Source of the DNA: Actinospica durhamensis
GTDB lineage: Bacteria > Actinomycetota > Actinomycetes > Streptomycetales > Catenulisporaceae
Length of the DNA: 64,000 bases
Reading direction: 5' to 3'
Assembly: GCF_018139695.1 (NCBI RefSeq)
Contig: NZ_JAGSOG010000011.1
Span: 1 to 64,000 of the forward strand
The notes under the pieces are model-generated. The model was not told the origin of the DNA, made no database searches, and saw nothing but the letters and a program-made list of their open reading frames with translations. Below are positions 21,763-32,115 of this stretch, piece by piece (the first letter of the stretch is position 1; each line of letters opens with the position of its first letter). Position numbers and translations under genes: made by a program.

Positions 21763-22260
21763 ACCGCTCGCGCCGCCTTCACCGCGGGCGCCGGGTCAAG
21801 CAGGTACTGGCGCAGGTAGAAGTTCTCCTCCGGCGCGATCCGGCGCGGACGCTGCTCGGCCAGGTCGAACGGCACCAGCGTGGTCTGCGCCACCGCGTAG
21901 AGCGCGTCCTCGTCCCGCACCTCGTAGGCGCAGACGAAGGACGCGGCGGCGATCTTGGTCACCCAGATCTCCACCCGGACCGGAGCGGCCCGGTACACCA
22001 GCGGCCGCTTGTACTCGATCTCGTGCCGGGCCACCACGGTGCCGAGGCTGAACTGGTCCACCCCGGCCTCGCGGGCCGTCTCGAACATCCAGTCCACGCG
22101 GGCCTGCTCCAGGTAGCGCAGGTACTCCACGTTGTTCACGTGTCCGAACGCGTCCATGTCGCCCCAGCGCAGCGGGCACAGGTAGACGTGCCTGCGGCCG
22201 CCGGTCGGTGCGGCCGCAGGCTCGTCGCGCTCCCGGCGCTGAGCGGTTATGGGCGCGATA

Positions 22261-22268
<8 letters not shown>
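21759..22268 (-). CDS. Acyl-CoA thioesterase, 4HBT family
   Basis: 169 aa hotdog-fold thioesterase. The family pattern is LRWGDMDAFGHVNNVEYLRYLEQAR (split here as residues about 34-58), with the catalytic Asp in the GDMDAFGHVNN motif. EIEYKRPLVYRAAPVRVEIW is the central strand pair. The hydrophilic N-terminus of about 25 residues is variable. It overlaps ettA by 8 nt and the next gene by 4 nt, indicating translational coupling. Confidence 0.88.
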
Positions 22269-23925
<1,657 letters not shown>

Positions 23926-24026
23926 GCGGCCAGTCTATCGGCCCGCCCGCCCGCGCTTCGCCGCCTTTAAACCCGCCGTTCGGGCGTCGCGCGCACGGTC
24001 CGCCCGCGCGCAGTGTGGCGCACGGC

Positions 24027-25703
24027 CTAGCGCACGACCGTGCCGAAGGCCTCGAGCGCCCGCTGGTAGCGGTCCAACTCCTGCGCGGCCGGGGCGAACA
24101 TCGCGTCCTGGGCCACGGCGGCTAGCTCCACCGAGAGCGTCCCGGCCGCGACCTGCCCGGACTTGATCGCCCTGGCCCTGGCCGAGGCCCGCGCCCGCAC
24201 GTCCACCAGCACCGAGCCCAGCGCGCCGAGCACCAGCGCGGCGGCGCCGAGCGGGCCGAGGAAGCCGGGCAGCGCCCCGGCCGCGCCGCCGAGTCCGCAC
24301 ACCAGGCCGAGCGCGGCGAGCAGCAGCAGCGCCGCGTGGCCCAGGCGCGCCGCCCCGGCACCCGCGCTCGCGCCGTCCACCGCGGACAGCTCGCACTGGC
24401 TCAGGGCGTGGTCGAGCTGCTCCGCCACCTCGCGCCGGGATCCGGTGATCCGCGTCTTCACCGCCCGGCCCCACTCCTCCGGCAGCCGCTGGGTGGCGGC
24501 CCCGGCGAACTGGCCGAGTACCTGGTCGAGGCCGCCGCGGTCCACCGGGACGGCGGCCGGGGCGTCCGGGCCGACCACCGGGGTGCTGCGGGCCTGGTTG
24601 CCGCGCCAGATCCGGCCCACCGCGCGCAGCGGCGTGGAGACCATCGGCAGCGTACGGGCCACCGCCCGGGCGGCCACCGCGTCGGCCAGGCTGGCCACGC
24701 CCGCGGCCGCGCGCAGTCCGGCCAGCGCCCGCTCCCGGTCGGCGTCGGAGACCTGATCCGCCGGCTGCGGCCCGAGCACGATCGAGCCGGTGTCGGTCGG
24801 GGACGGCGCGGGCTCGGCTGCCGAGACGTTGCCCAGCAGCGGGCCGAGGCCCACCACGATCCGGTCCACGTCCGCGCCGAGCCGGTCCGCCGCCGCGCGC
24901 CGCCCGGCCACCAGGTCGGCCAGCCGGGCCCGCAGCTGCGGCAGGCCGTCGCCGGTACGCGCGGAGACCGGCAGCACCTCGACGTCACGCAGCCCGTCGA
25001 GATCGAGCAGCCGGCGCAGGTCGCCCATGCACTCCGGGCCCGCGCCGGCAGGCAGCTTGTCGATCTGGTTGAGCACCACCAGCGTCACCCCGCCGTGCGA
25101 CGACAGCGGCTTGAGGTAGTCGTCGTGCCAGGAGGCGTCGGCGTACTTCTGCGGGTCGGTCACCCAGATCAGCAGGTCGGCGAACTCGACCGCGCGGTCC
25201 ACCACGGCCCGGTGTTCGAGCCGGGTGGAGTCGTGGTCCGGCAGGTCCACCAGGACCAGGCCGGCCAGCGGGTCGCGCGGCGCCAGACTCTGCCCGGGCG
25301 TACGCCGGCCCAGGTCGAGCGGGGACTCGCGGCACAGCTGCTTGCGCTGGTCCACCCCGAGCCGGTCGAGCAGCGGGCGCGCCTCCTCGAGCCGCTCCGC
25401 CTCCCAGACGCAGGCCAGCGGCTCCGAGGTGGTCGGTCGGCGCACCGCGACCGGCGAGAGGCCGATCCCGACCAGCGCGTTGAACAGCGAGGACTTGCCG
25501 ACGCCGGTGGCCCCGCCGAGCACCACCAGGGTGTGCTCGGCGGACAGGGCGTAGCGCTCGGCGGCCCGGGCCAGCAGCTCCCTGGCCGGTTCCAGCTCGC
25601 CCGCGGCCAGCCGGCCCTCGGCGAGCTCCACGACTCGGCCGAGCGCGTCGAGCCGGGAGCCGGTGCCGGCCTCCGGGGACGTGGCGTCCGCCGCCGTTGT
25701 CAT
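24027..25703 (-). CDS. Dynamin-like membrane GTPase, second of a pair
   Basis: 558 aa. P-loop VVLGGATGVGKSSLFNAL (about 60-77), G3 LVDLPDHDST and G4 LNQID. Two hydrophobic segments lie near residues 435-485 (LLLLAALGLVCGLGGAAGA and LGAAALVLGALGSVLVDV), followed by a helical tail. Bacterial dynamin-like proteins commonly occur as adjacent pairs, and Streptomyces DynA/DynB act at sporulation septa. I cannot show that this is the same pair. It lies 112 nt after the partner GTPase. Confidence 0.75.
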   Translation of the reverse strand: MTTAADATSPEAGTGSRLDALGRVVELAEGRLAAGELEPARELLARAAERYALSAEHTLVVLGGATGVGKSSLFNALVGIGLSPVAVRRPTTSEPLACVWEAERLEEARPLLDRLGVDQRKQLCRESPLDLGRRTPGQSLAPRDPLAGLVLVDLPDHDSTRLEHRAVVDRAVEFADLLIWVTDPQKYADASWHDDYLKPLSSHGGVTLVVLNQIDKLPAGAGPECMGDLRRLLDLDGLRDVEVLPVSARTGDGLPQLRARLADLVAGRRAAADRLGADVDRIVVGLGPLLGNVSAAEPAPSPTDTGSIVLGPQPADQVSDADRERALAGLRAAAGVASLADAVAARAVARTLPMVSTPLRAVGRIWRGNQARSTPVVGPDAPAAVPVDRGGLDQVLGQFAGAATQRLPEEWGRAVKTRITGSRREVAEQLDHALSQCELSAVDGASAGAGAARLGHAALLLLAALGLVCGLGGAAGALPGFLGPLGAAALVLGALGSVLVDVRARASARARAIKSGQVAAGTLSVELAAVAQDAMFAPAAQELDRYQRALEAFGTVVR

Positions 25704-25815
25704 CGCCTGATCTCCCGTCCGTCATGCTTTCGACCGCTGTGCTCATCCCGGCCGCGCGTCCGCTCGGGCCGGCCGTGGGGTCTGCGCCCGTCGCGGGCCT
25801 GGTCCGCCGCGCGGC

Positions 25816-27489
25816 TCATCGGGCCCGCTGGACCGCGTAGCCCGCCTCCAGCAGCGACTTGGCCGCGTCCGGATCCACGCCGAGTTCGGTCAGCACCCGT
25901 TGATGCCGGTAGGCGTGCCGGTCGAACAGCGCCCCGAGCGAGGCGTCGAGCGCGGCCGCGGCCTGCTCGGCCAGCCGCTCGGCGAGTCCGCCGGGAAAGA
26001 CCTGGTCGGCCAGGCGCCGGGTGGCGGCCACGGCCGGGATCGGCGGCTCGGTCCGGCGGCGGCGCCGCTGCCGGGGCAGTTCCCGCCCGCACAGCACCAG
26101 CGCGATCAGCACCGCGACCCGGAAGTCGGGCTCGTTGCGGCCCTCCTCGGCCTGCATCCGGGTGCGCGCGATCAGCTCGCCGAGCCGGTTCGCCCACTCC
26201 TCGAGCTCCGGCGCGACCGCCCCGGCCCTCGACCCGGCGGTGACCGCGAGCCGGTCCTCCTCCTCGACCGGCACCATGCCCCGCCACGCCGCCGCGACCT
26301 GGTCCGACGCGCGCGAGACCGCGGCCGAGACCTGGTCGGCCACCGCGGCCAGCAGCAGCCGGCGGGCGGTGCCCCCGGCCGCGGTGGCCGGGTCGAGCAG
26401 GCCCTCGACCCGCCCCGGCGCGATCATCGTCTGCCACTCCACCAGCGCCGCGCCGCCGATCAGCTCGCCCGCGGCCACCGCGTCGTGCAGGGCCGCGCGC
26501 TCGCCCGAGTAGGCCAGGTCGGCCTGCACCCGCAGCCGGTTAGCCAGCTCCACCTGCGACGCCAGGGCCTCGTAGAGCACGGATATCTGCTGCGGCAGGT
26601 CGTCGAGCAGCCCGAGGACGGTGCGGCGCACGGCCGCGAGGCGCACCTGCGGGTCGTGGCTGACCGCGTGCAGCCAGGTGCCGAGCTGGTCGAGCAGGTA
26701 CTCCGGGATCAGCCCGGCCGTCAGCGTGGTCTCCGGAACGGTGAACACCGGGATCTCGGCCGAGGCCTGCGGCAGGTAGGTGTCGAGCATCTCGCCGAAG
26801 GCGCCGGTGATGTCCGCCGCGGACTCGGCCGGCACCCGGTTGAGCACGACCGCCACGTTCATCCGGCGGCGCCAGGCCTCGTTGAGCAGATGCCAGGGCA
26901 CCGCGTCGGCGTAGCGCTCGGCCGAGGTGACCAGCAGCCAGCTGTCCGCGGCACCGAGCAGCCGGCGCCCGGTCTCCCGGTTGCCCTTGGCGACGGAGTT
27001 GACGTCCGGCGCGTCGATCAGCGCGAGACCGTAGGGGATGGCCGGGTGCGCGGCGAGGGTGAAGCCCTCGGGCCGCCCGCCGGTGAGCGAGGCGCCGGCC
27101 GCGGCCCGGGGCGCGCCGTCGCGGGAGAAGGCGGGCAGCAGCCGGTGCGGTCCGGTGGCGGAGGCGACGTCGGCGGGATTCACGCACAGCACCGCGCCGC
27201 GGGTGGTCGGCCGCAGTACCCCGGCCCTGGTCAGGTCGTATCGCACCAGCGAGTTGACCAGGGTGGACTTGCCGACTCCGGTGGACCCGCCGATGACGAG
27301 GTGCAGCGGGCCGCCCGACTCGCGCAGCCGCGGGATGAGGTAGTCGTCGATCCGGTTGAGCAGCTCGTCCCTGGTCTCGCGCACGTCCGCAACGCCATCC
27401 GCTGCCAGCGGAAAGCGTGGAGCCGCGATGTGGTCGCGCAGTGCGCCGACGGCGCTGAGCAGGTCCGCGTCCGGGCCTGTGATCGTCAC
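25816..27489 (-). CDS. Dynamin-like GTPase, first of a pair
   Basis: 557 aa. P-loop LVIGGSTGVGKSTLVNSLV (about 65-83), G3 LIDAPDVNSV and G4 VVLNRVP. The rest is mainly helical with no clear membrane span. It starts with GTG at 27489. Same length and domain order as the next gene, so the two probably form a heteromeric membrane-remodelling system. Not ordinary Era/Obg-type: the switch motif DAPDVN resembles the dynamin superfamily. Confidence 0.72.
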   Translation of the reverse strand: MTITGPDADLLSAVGALRDHIAAPRFPLAADGVADVRETRDELLNRIDDYLIPRLRESGGPLHLVIGGSTGVGKSTLVNSLVRYDLTRAGVLRPTTRGAVLCVNPADVASATGPHRLLPAFSRDGAPRAAAGASLTGGRPEGFTLAAHPAIPYGLALIDAPDVNSVAKGNRETGRRLLGAADSWLLVTSAERYADAVPWHLLNEAWRRRMNVAVVLNRVPAESAADITGAFGEMLDTYLPQASAEIPVFTVPETTLTAGLIPEYLLDQLGTWLHAVSHDPQVRLAAVRRTVLGLLDDLPQQISVLYEALASQVELANRLRVQADLAYSGERAALHDAVAAGELIGGAALVEWQTMIAPGRVEGLLDPATAAGGTARRLLLAAVADQVSAAVSRASDQVAAAWRGMVPVEEEDRLAVTAGSRAGAVAPELEEWANRLGELIARTRMQAEEGRNEPDFRVAVLIALVLCGRELPRQRRRRRTEPPIPAVAATRRLADQVFPGGLAERLAEQAAAALDASLGALFDRHAYRHQRVLTELGVDPDAAKSLLEAGYAVQRAR

Positions 27490-27690
27490 AGCGGCTATCC
27501 TTGCCGCAGCCGCACGGGCAAGGGAACCCCGGGCCGGGTTAGTTCGGTAACTTCTGCATTGCGAATTCGATGCGGAACGATGCCAGAGCAGCCGAGGAGC
27601 AGTGGGGTGTGCCGGTCTGTCCGGTTCCGCACCTTACGCTCCGTCGCGGCCCGGGAAGGGTCCGGTACCCTAATGCGCGACGAACGAGAA

Positions 27691-27763
27691 GCCCCCGTAG
27701 CTCAGCGGATAGAGCAGGTGCCTTCTAAGCACTTGGCCGCAGGTTCGAGTCCTGCCGGGGGCG
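27691..27763 (+). tRNA. tRNA-Arg(TCT)
   Basis: 73 nt cloverleaf. Acceptor GCCCCCG/CGGGGGC, D-arm GCTC/GAGC, anticodon stem GGTGC/GCACT (one G-T pair) with loop CTTCTAA (anticodon TCT), T-arm GCAGG-TTCGAGT-CCTGC, discriminator G. CCA is not encoded. No repeat of its 3' end was noticed near the accessory region, so it is probably not the element's attachment site. Confidence 0.95.
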
Positions 27764-27855
27764 CAGCGCGGGGCGAGCGGGACAGTGAGCGGGTGCGCGC
27801 GGCGGCGAAAGCCGACGCGGATCGCGCCGGAAGTCGATCAGGAGGCACGGGCACG

Positions 27856-28776
27856 GTGGCCGGCAGGCGGCGGGTACGCAGGGCGGCATCGGCCGCGGCC
27901 GCGGGTCTGGTACTGGCCGCCGCGGCCGGATGCGGCAACACCGTGCCCATGGGCGCGAGCACGCTGAGCCCCACCACCAGCATCTCCGCCTCCACCCCGG
28001 CCTCGATCCTGGCGGCCGAGCGCAACGCCGTGACGCAGCTGCAGGACTGGGTGTGGGATCCGGACGGCGGGTCCCTGACGTACAACACGATCCAGGTCAC
28101 CAGTGGCGGGAACGTCAATGTGATGACGATCCTGACCGGCCCGTTCGACCCTAGCGGCACCGCCTCGCTGACCGGTTCGATCGAGACCCTCGGCTCCGGT
28201 TCCACCGTCTCGGGCACCTCGTCCGCGATCGAGACGAACGCGGTGGTGTACACCACGATCCCGACCGGGCTGCAGACCGCCGACCGCGCGGACAAGCAGT
28301 GGGAGTCGAGCCGGGTGGACGCCACCTGGCAGGGCAACGCGGTGCACTCCGGCTGGTGGCAGCTGCTCTACCAGGTCCGCGACCTCAAGGCGCAGGGCGC
28401 CACCGGCCTCGGCGGCATCAGCGTCGACGTGTTCACCGAGGTGCTCGACCTGTCCAAGCTCTCGGACATCCCGAAGTCGCTGCTCGACTCCGAGGCGCTG
28501 CGCAAGGCGGGCACGACCAAGGTCGAGGTGGACGTCTACACCCTCTCCGGCAGCGGGAAGCTGGCCCGGGTGACCTACAAGCTGGGCCTGCCGGTGGCCA
28601 TCGACGCCGCCGCCACGACCACCAGCACCGCCGGGTACGAGGTGGACCTGTCAGGCCTCGAGGAAGCGACGGCCACCCCGTCCGCCACCCCGGTCGCCTC
28701 GGCCGGCGCCCCCGACCCGACCACGGTGGCCTCCGGCGCCGGGGACGAGGACCTGGCGGCGCTGCTGCCGTTCTGA
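27856..28776 (+). CDS. Secreted lipoprotein, unknown function
   Basis: 306 aa. An Arg-rich n-region, hydrophobic h-region and lipobox LAAAAGC (Cys about residue 25) mark a lipoprotein signal peptide. The mature part is Ser/Thr-rich, with a central fold (about 45-265) containing LQDWVWDPDGGSLTYNTIQV; it resembles LppX/LprG-type domains only loosely. The tail is Pro/Thr/Ala-rich. GTG at 27856 with GGAGG upstream; a longer start at 27793 is possible. It begins 93 nt after the tRNA. Confidence 0.7.
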   Translation: MAGRRRVRRAASAAAAGLVLAAAAGCGNTVPMGASTLSPTTSISASTPASILAAERNAVTQLQDWVWDPDGGSLTYNTIQVTSGGNVNVMTILTGPFDPSGTASLTGSIETLGSGSTVSGTSSAIETNAVVYTTIPTGLQTADRADKQWESSRVDATWQGNAVHSGWWQLLYQVRDLKAQGATGLGGISVDVFTEVLDLSKLSDIPKSLLDSEALRKAGTTKVEVDVYTLSGSGKLARVTYKLGLPVAIDAAATTTSTAGYEVDLSGLEEATATPSATPVASAGAPDPTTVASGAGDEDLAALLPF

Positions 28777-28905
28777 GGCGGCGGAACGTGAACCCGTCTC
28801 CGGCACCGGGAACCGGCCGTACGAGGTGATCGTTGGACTGGGTGTCGGGCGCAGCACGCGGGAGACGGGCCGAGCTTTGCCGGGCCGGGCGAGGCGCGGC
28901 GCGGT

Positions 28906-29050
28906 GGGTTGTTCAAGCGACACAGGGTTTGTTGGGCGACACAGGGCTTGTTGGGCACACAGGGTTGTTGGGCACAGGGATTGTTCGGCGGCACGGCGTG
29001 TGTTGGGCAGTACGAGGGATTGTTCGGCAGTACAGGGCTTTCGAGCAGGA
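28906..29050 (+). repeat. Degenerate 15-20-bp tandem repeat (minisatellite)
   Basis: About eight imperfect units of GGGnTTGTTGGGCrnnACA: 28906-28924, 28925-28943, 28944-28961, 28962-28976, about 28977-28998, about 28999-29015, 29016-29034 and 29035-29050. It fills most of the 307-bp gap between the lipoprotein and the M48 protease gene and is more T-rich than its surroundings. No coding role is supported. Confidence 0.8.
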
Positions 29051-29083
29051 CTGGGACTCGAGCGGGACAGCGGGACATTGAGC

Positions 29084-29986
29084 ATGCGCGGATCTGGACT
29101 GGTGAGTTCGGCACGGGCGAAGACCACCGTGCTGATCTCCGTGTTCAGCCTGGTCGCCCTCGGCACGGGCGAGCTCGCGGGCGGCCGCGAGGGGCTGGTG
29201 GTGGCCGTGGTGGTGCTGGTGGTCGTGCTCGGCTACGCGTATCACAATGCGGACACGCTGCCGCTGCGCACCATGCACGCCCAGCCGATCGGTGAGGCGG
29301 GCGCGCCCGTGCTCTACCGGATCGTGCGCGAGCTCTCGCACGAGGCGCGGCGCCCGATGCCGCGGATCTACGTCTCCCCCACCGAGTCCCCCAACGCCTT
29401 CGCCACCGGCCGCGACCCGCGCAACGCTTCGGTGTGCTGCACGGTCGGGCTGCTGCGGACCCTGGACGAACACGAACTGCGCGCGGTGATCGCGCACGAG
29501 CTCGCACACGTCTACAACCGGGACGTGCTGGTCTCCTCGGTGGCCGGAGCGCTGGCCGGCGCGCTGGTGTGGTCGGCGAGCCTGCTGTGGCTGCTGCCCG
29601 GGCTCGGCGGCAGCGAGGACGACGAGGGCTGGGCCGACCTGCTGGTCAGCTTCCTGCTCGGCCCGCTGGCGGCCATGCTGGTGCGTACGGCGGTGGGCCG
29701 CTCGCGCGAGTTCCACGCCGACGCCAGCGCCGCCCGCCTCACCGGCGACCCGCTCTCCCTCGCCACCGCGCTGCGCAAGCTCGACGCCGGGGTACGCGCC
29801 CATCCGCTGCGCGGCGGTCCCGGTCCGCTGACCGGCATCGGCCACCTGATGATCGTCCACCCCTTCGGCGGCCCCGACGGCTCCCACGGCGGCCTGCGCC
29901 GGCTGTGCTCGACCCACCCGCCGGTGGCCGAGCGCATCGCCCGGCTCGAGCACCTCGCCGGCGTGCGCACCCGCGTGCAGAAGTGA
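29084..29986 (+). CDS. htpX: M48 family (HtpX-like) zinc metalloprotease
   Basis: Membrane-embedded quality-control protease, 300 aa. N-terminal hydrophobic segments (about 18-50), then zinc-binding HELAH at 138-142 in AVIAHELAHVYNRD. A further hydrophobic pair (about 148-200) and the third-ligand region SREFHADASAARLTG follow. This matches HtpX layout and length. I chose ATG at 29084 because residues before it come from the repeat region. Single gene. Confidence 0.9.
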   Translation: MRGSGLVSSARAKTTVLISVFSLVALGTGELAGGREGLVVAVVVLVVVLGYAYHNADTLPLRTMHAQPIGEAGAPVLYRIVRELSHEARRPMPRIYVSPTESPNAFATGRDPRNASVCCTVGLLRTLDEHELRAVIAHELAHVYNRDVLVSSVAGALAGALVWSASLLWLLPGLGGSEDDEGWADLLVSFLLGPLAAMLVRTAVGRSREFHADASAARLTGDPLSLATALRKLDAGVRAHPLRGGPGPLTGIGHLMIVHPFGGPDGSHGGLRRLCSTHPPVAERIARLEHLAGVRTRVQK

Positions 29987-30086
29987 CCGAGGCGCGCGGG
30001 CGCTCCCACCGCCCGCGCGCACATCCGGCCGCATTCTCTCCGCCCGCCCTCGGTCGGTCTCGGTCACCGCGTCGGCTCTCTCGGCC

Positions 30087-31076
30087 TCAGCTACTCACGT
30101 CACGCGTCGTCAGCCGGGCCCAGGCCGCGAGCGTGAACACCGCGACGTAGCCCGCCTGGATCTCCAGGTTGTGCTCGATGCCCGAGAAATACACCGGGTC
30201 GCGCAGCACGTCCGCGTAGGAGGGCCATTGGGCGGTGTAGAGCCAGGGCTGGATCGCCGACAGCTGCGGGATCACCTGCATGATCCCGCACAGGATGGTC
30301 ACGCCCGTGGCCACCGCCATCGCCGCGATCGGCGTGTCGGTCAGCGTGCTGACGAACAGTCCGAGCGCGGCCAGTCCGAGCAGCGACGCCGCCACCAGCA
30401 GCGTGATCCACACCGCCTTCACCGTCGCCGCGCCCATGCTGATCGAGTCCCCGGACAGCAGCGTCACCGGGCCGGTCGGGAACAGGGCGAGGCCGGTGAG
30501 CAGCGCGGCGAGGGAGACCACGGCCGTGGACACCAGGCAGAACACCACGAGCGAGACGCCCTTGACCGCGAGCAGACGAATCCGTCCGACCGGCGCGACC
30601 AGCAGATACCGCAGCGTGCCCTGCGACGCCTCGCCCGAGATGGAGTCCCCGGCGACCACGCCGAGCGCCATCGGCAGGAAGATCGGCAGGGTCAGCGAGA
30701 GCGAGGCGAAGACGAGGAAGAGCCCGTTGTTCGAGACCTGCGCCAGGAACCCGCCCGCGTTCTGGCCGTGATGACGCAGCGACACCTTGATCGCGATGCC
30801 GATGGCGATCGGGATCGCGGCGAGCGCCGCCAGCAGGACGAGGTTCCGGTTGCGCCGGAACATCGTGCGCAGCTCGTTGACCAGCAGCGTGCCGCCGATC
30901 CGGGAGATGACGGATCGCCAGGGGGATGGCGTGGCGCTCGAGGGCGCGGCAGCGGCCGGCCCAGTCGTCCGCACACCCGTCTGGGCGACGGCCGGCGTGG
31001 CGGTCTGCACCTCCGTCCGTGCGGCGGTCTGCGCGACGACGACGGTGGCGGTGGCGAGCACCTCATCCTGCGACAT
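30087..31076 (-). CDS. ABC-2 type transporter permease
   Basis: 329 aa integral membrane protein: a cytoplasmic Thr/Ala-rich N-terminus of about 60 residues, then six hydrophobic segments. The pattern ISGEASQGTLRYLLVAPVGR is typical of ABC-2 permeases. It overlaps the ATPase gene by 14 nt and forms an operon with it and the LolA-like gene. The cargo is unknown. It may serve lipoprotein or lipid export with its secreted neighbour, which is inference from gene order. Confidence 0.85.
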   Translation of the reverse strand: MSQDEVLATATVVVAQTAARTEVQTATPAVAQTGVRTTGPAAAAPSSATPSPWRSVISRIGGTLLVNELRTMFRRNRNLVLLAALAAIPIAIGIAIKVSLRHHGQNAGGFLAQVSNNGLFLVFASLSLTLPIFLPMALGVVAGDSISGEASQGTLRYLLVAPVGRIRLLAVKGVSLVVFCLVSTAVVSLAALLTGLALFPTGPVTLLSGDSISMGAATVKAVWITLLVAASLLGLAALGLFVSTLTDTPIAAMAVATGVTILCGIMQVIPQLSAIQPWLYTAQWPSYADVLRDPVYFSGIEHNLEIQAGYVAVFTLAAWARLTTRDVSS

Positions 31077-32115
31077 CGAATCCCTCCCCGGTCAGGGCCA
31101 CGAACGCGTCCTCCAGCGAAGGCCGTTCCACTCCGAACGCCAGGACTCTGACGCCCGAGGCGACGAGCGCGGCGCAGACCACGTCCGGCGCGAGGTCCTC
31201 GCGCGCGTCACAGTCGACACGGTGGCCCGCCACCTGCACATCGGTTCCGCCCTGCTCGGCCAGGACGCGCGCGGCGTCGGCCGGGTCGGGCGTGGTGACG
31301 GTCAGGCGTGCGCGCTGGCCGGCGCGCAGCTGCGTCACCGAGCCTTGGCTCACCAGCCGGCCCCGGCTCATGATCGCGACGTCCGTGCACACCTGCTCGA
31401 TCTCGTCGAGCAGGTGCGAGGAGAGGAACACCGTCGTGCCCTGCGCGGCCAGCGACGTGATGAGTGAACGGATCTCGCGCATGCCCTGCGGGTCGAGGCC
31501 GTTGGTCGGCTCGTCCAGGATCAGCAGATCCCTCGGCTGGAGCAGCGCGCAGGCCAGGCCCAGACGCTGCTTCATGCCCAGCGAGTAGTTCTTCGCCTTC
31601 TTCTCCGCCGCGCTGCCCAAGCCCACCTGCTCGAGCGCCCGATCGATCCGCCGCGCCCGGGTGGCCGGATCGGCGGTGCGGTCGGCCGCGTCGTAGCGGG
31701 CCAGGTTGGCCCGGCCGGTCAGATACGGGTAGTGCGCCGGGCCCTCGATCAACGCGCCGACGCGGGTGAGCGTACTGACCCGGCTCGCGTCCACGGTCTC
31801 GCCGAACAGCCGGCAGCCGCCCGCGGTCGGTGTGATCAGGCCGAGCAGCATCCGGATCGTGGTCGTCTTGCCGGAGCCGTTGGGGCCGAGGAAGCCGAAC
31901 ACGGCGCCCTGCGGCACGGCCAGATCCAGGGTGTCCACCGCGAGTTGCCCGCCGCGGAAGCGCTTGGACAGCCCGCTGGTGGCGATCGCGGGCACCGATC
32001 CGTCGGCCTGCGCCGCGACACCGGCCTTGACGCCTCCGGCCACGCCGGTCGCGACGGGTGTGACTCCCGCCGCGACCGGCGCCGCCGCGCCGACCACCTC
32101 GGCCCCTGTGCTCAC
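31063..32115 (-). CDS. ABC transporter ATP-binding protein
   Basis: 350 aa. An unusual Val/Ala/Gly-rich N-terminal extension (about 40 residues) precedes the nucleotide-binding domain: Walker A LGPNGSGKTT, Q-loop, signature YSLGMKQRLGLA and Walker B LLILDEPTNGLDP. The C-terminal 90 residues (about 255-345) are the accessory domain typical of drug/bacitracin-type ABC-2 ATPases. Overlaps the upstream gene by 4 nt (ATGA) and the permease by 14 nt. Confidence 0.9.
   Translation of the reverse strand: MSTGAEVVGAAAPVAAGVTPVATGVAGGVKAGVAAQADGSVPAIATSGLSKRFRGGQLAVDTLDLAVPQGAVFGFLGPNGSGKTTTIRMLLGLITPTAGGCRLFGETVDASRVSTLTRVGALIEGPAHYPYLTGRANLARYDAADRTADPATRARRIDRALEQVGLGSAAEKKAKNYSLGMKQRLGLACALLQPRDLLILDEPTNGLDPQGMREIRSLITSLAAQGTTVFLSSHLLDEIEQVCTDVAIMSRGRLVSQGSVTQLRAGQRARLTVTTPDPADAARVLAEQGGTDVQVAGHRVDCDAREDLAPDVVCAALVASGVRVLAFGVERPSLEDAFVALTGEGFDVAG

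Noticed and set aside
27691-27763. tRNA-Arg as the integration site of the element
   Set aside because: It lies 7.5 kb from the first element-like gene with chromosomal genes between, and I noticed no second copy of its 3' end near 35 kb.
28575-29114. Minus-strand ORF with repeated Pro-Asn-Asn-Pro/Cys peptides
   Set aside because: It is the antisense reading of the minisatellite and the end of the lipoprotein gene, with no start site. The peptide repeats only reflect the DNA repeat.
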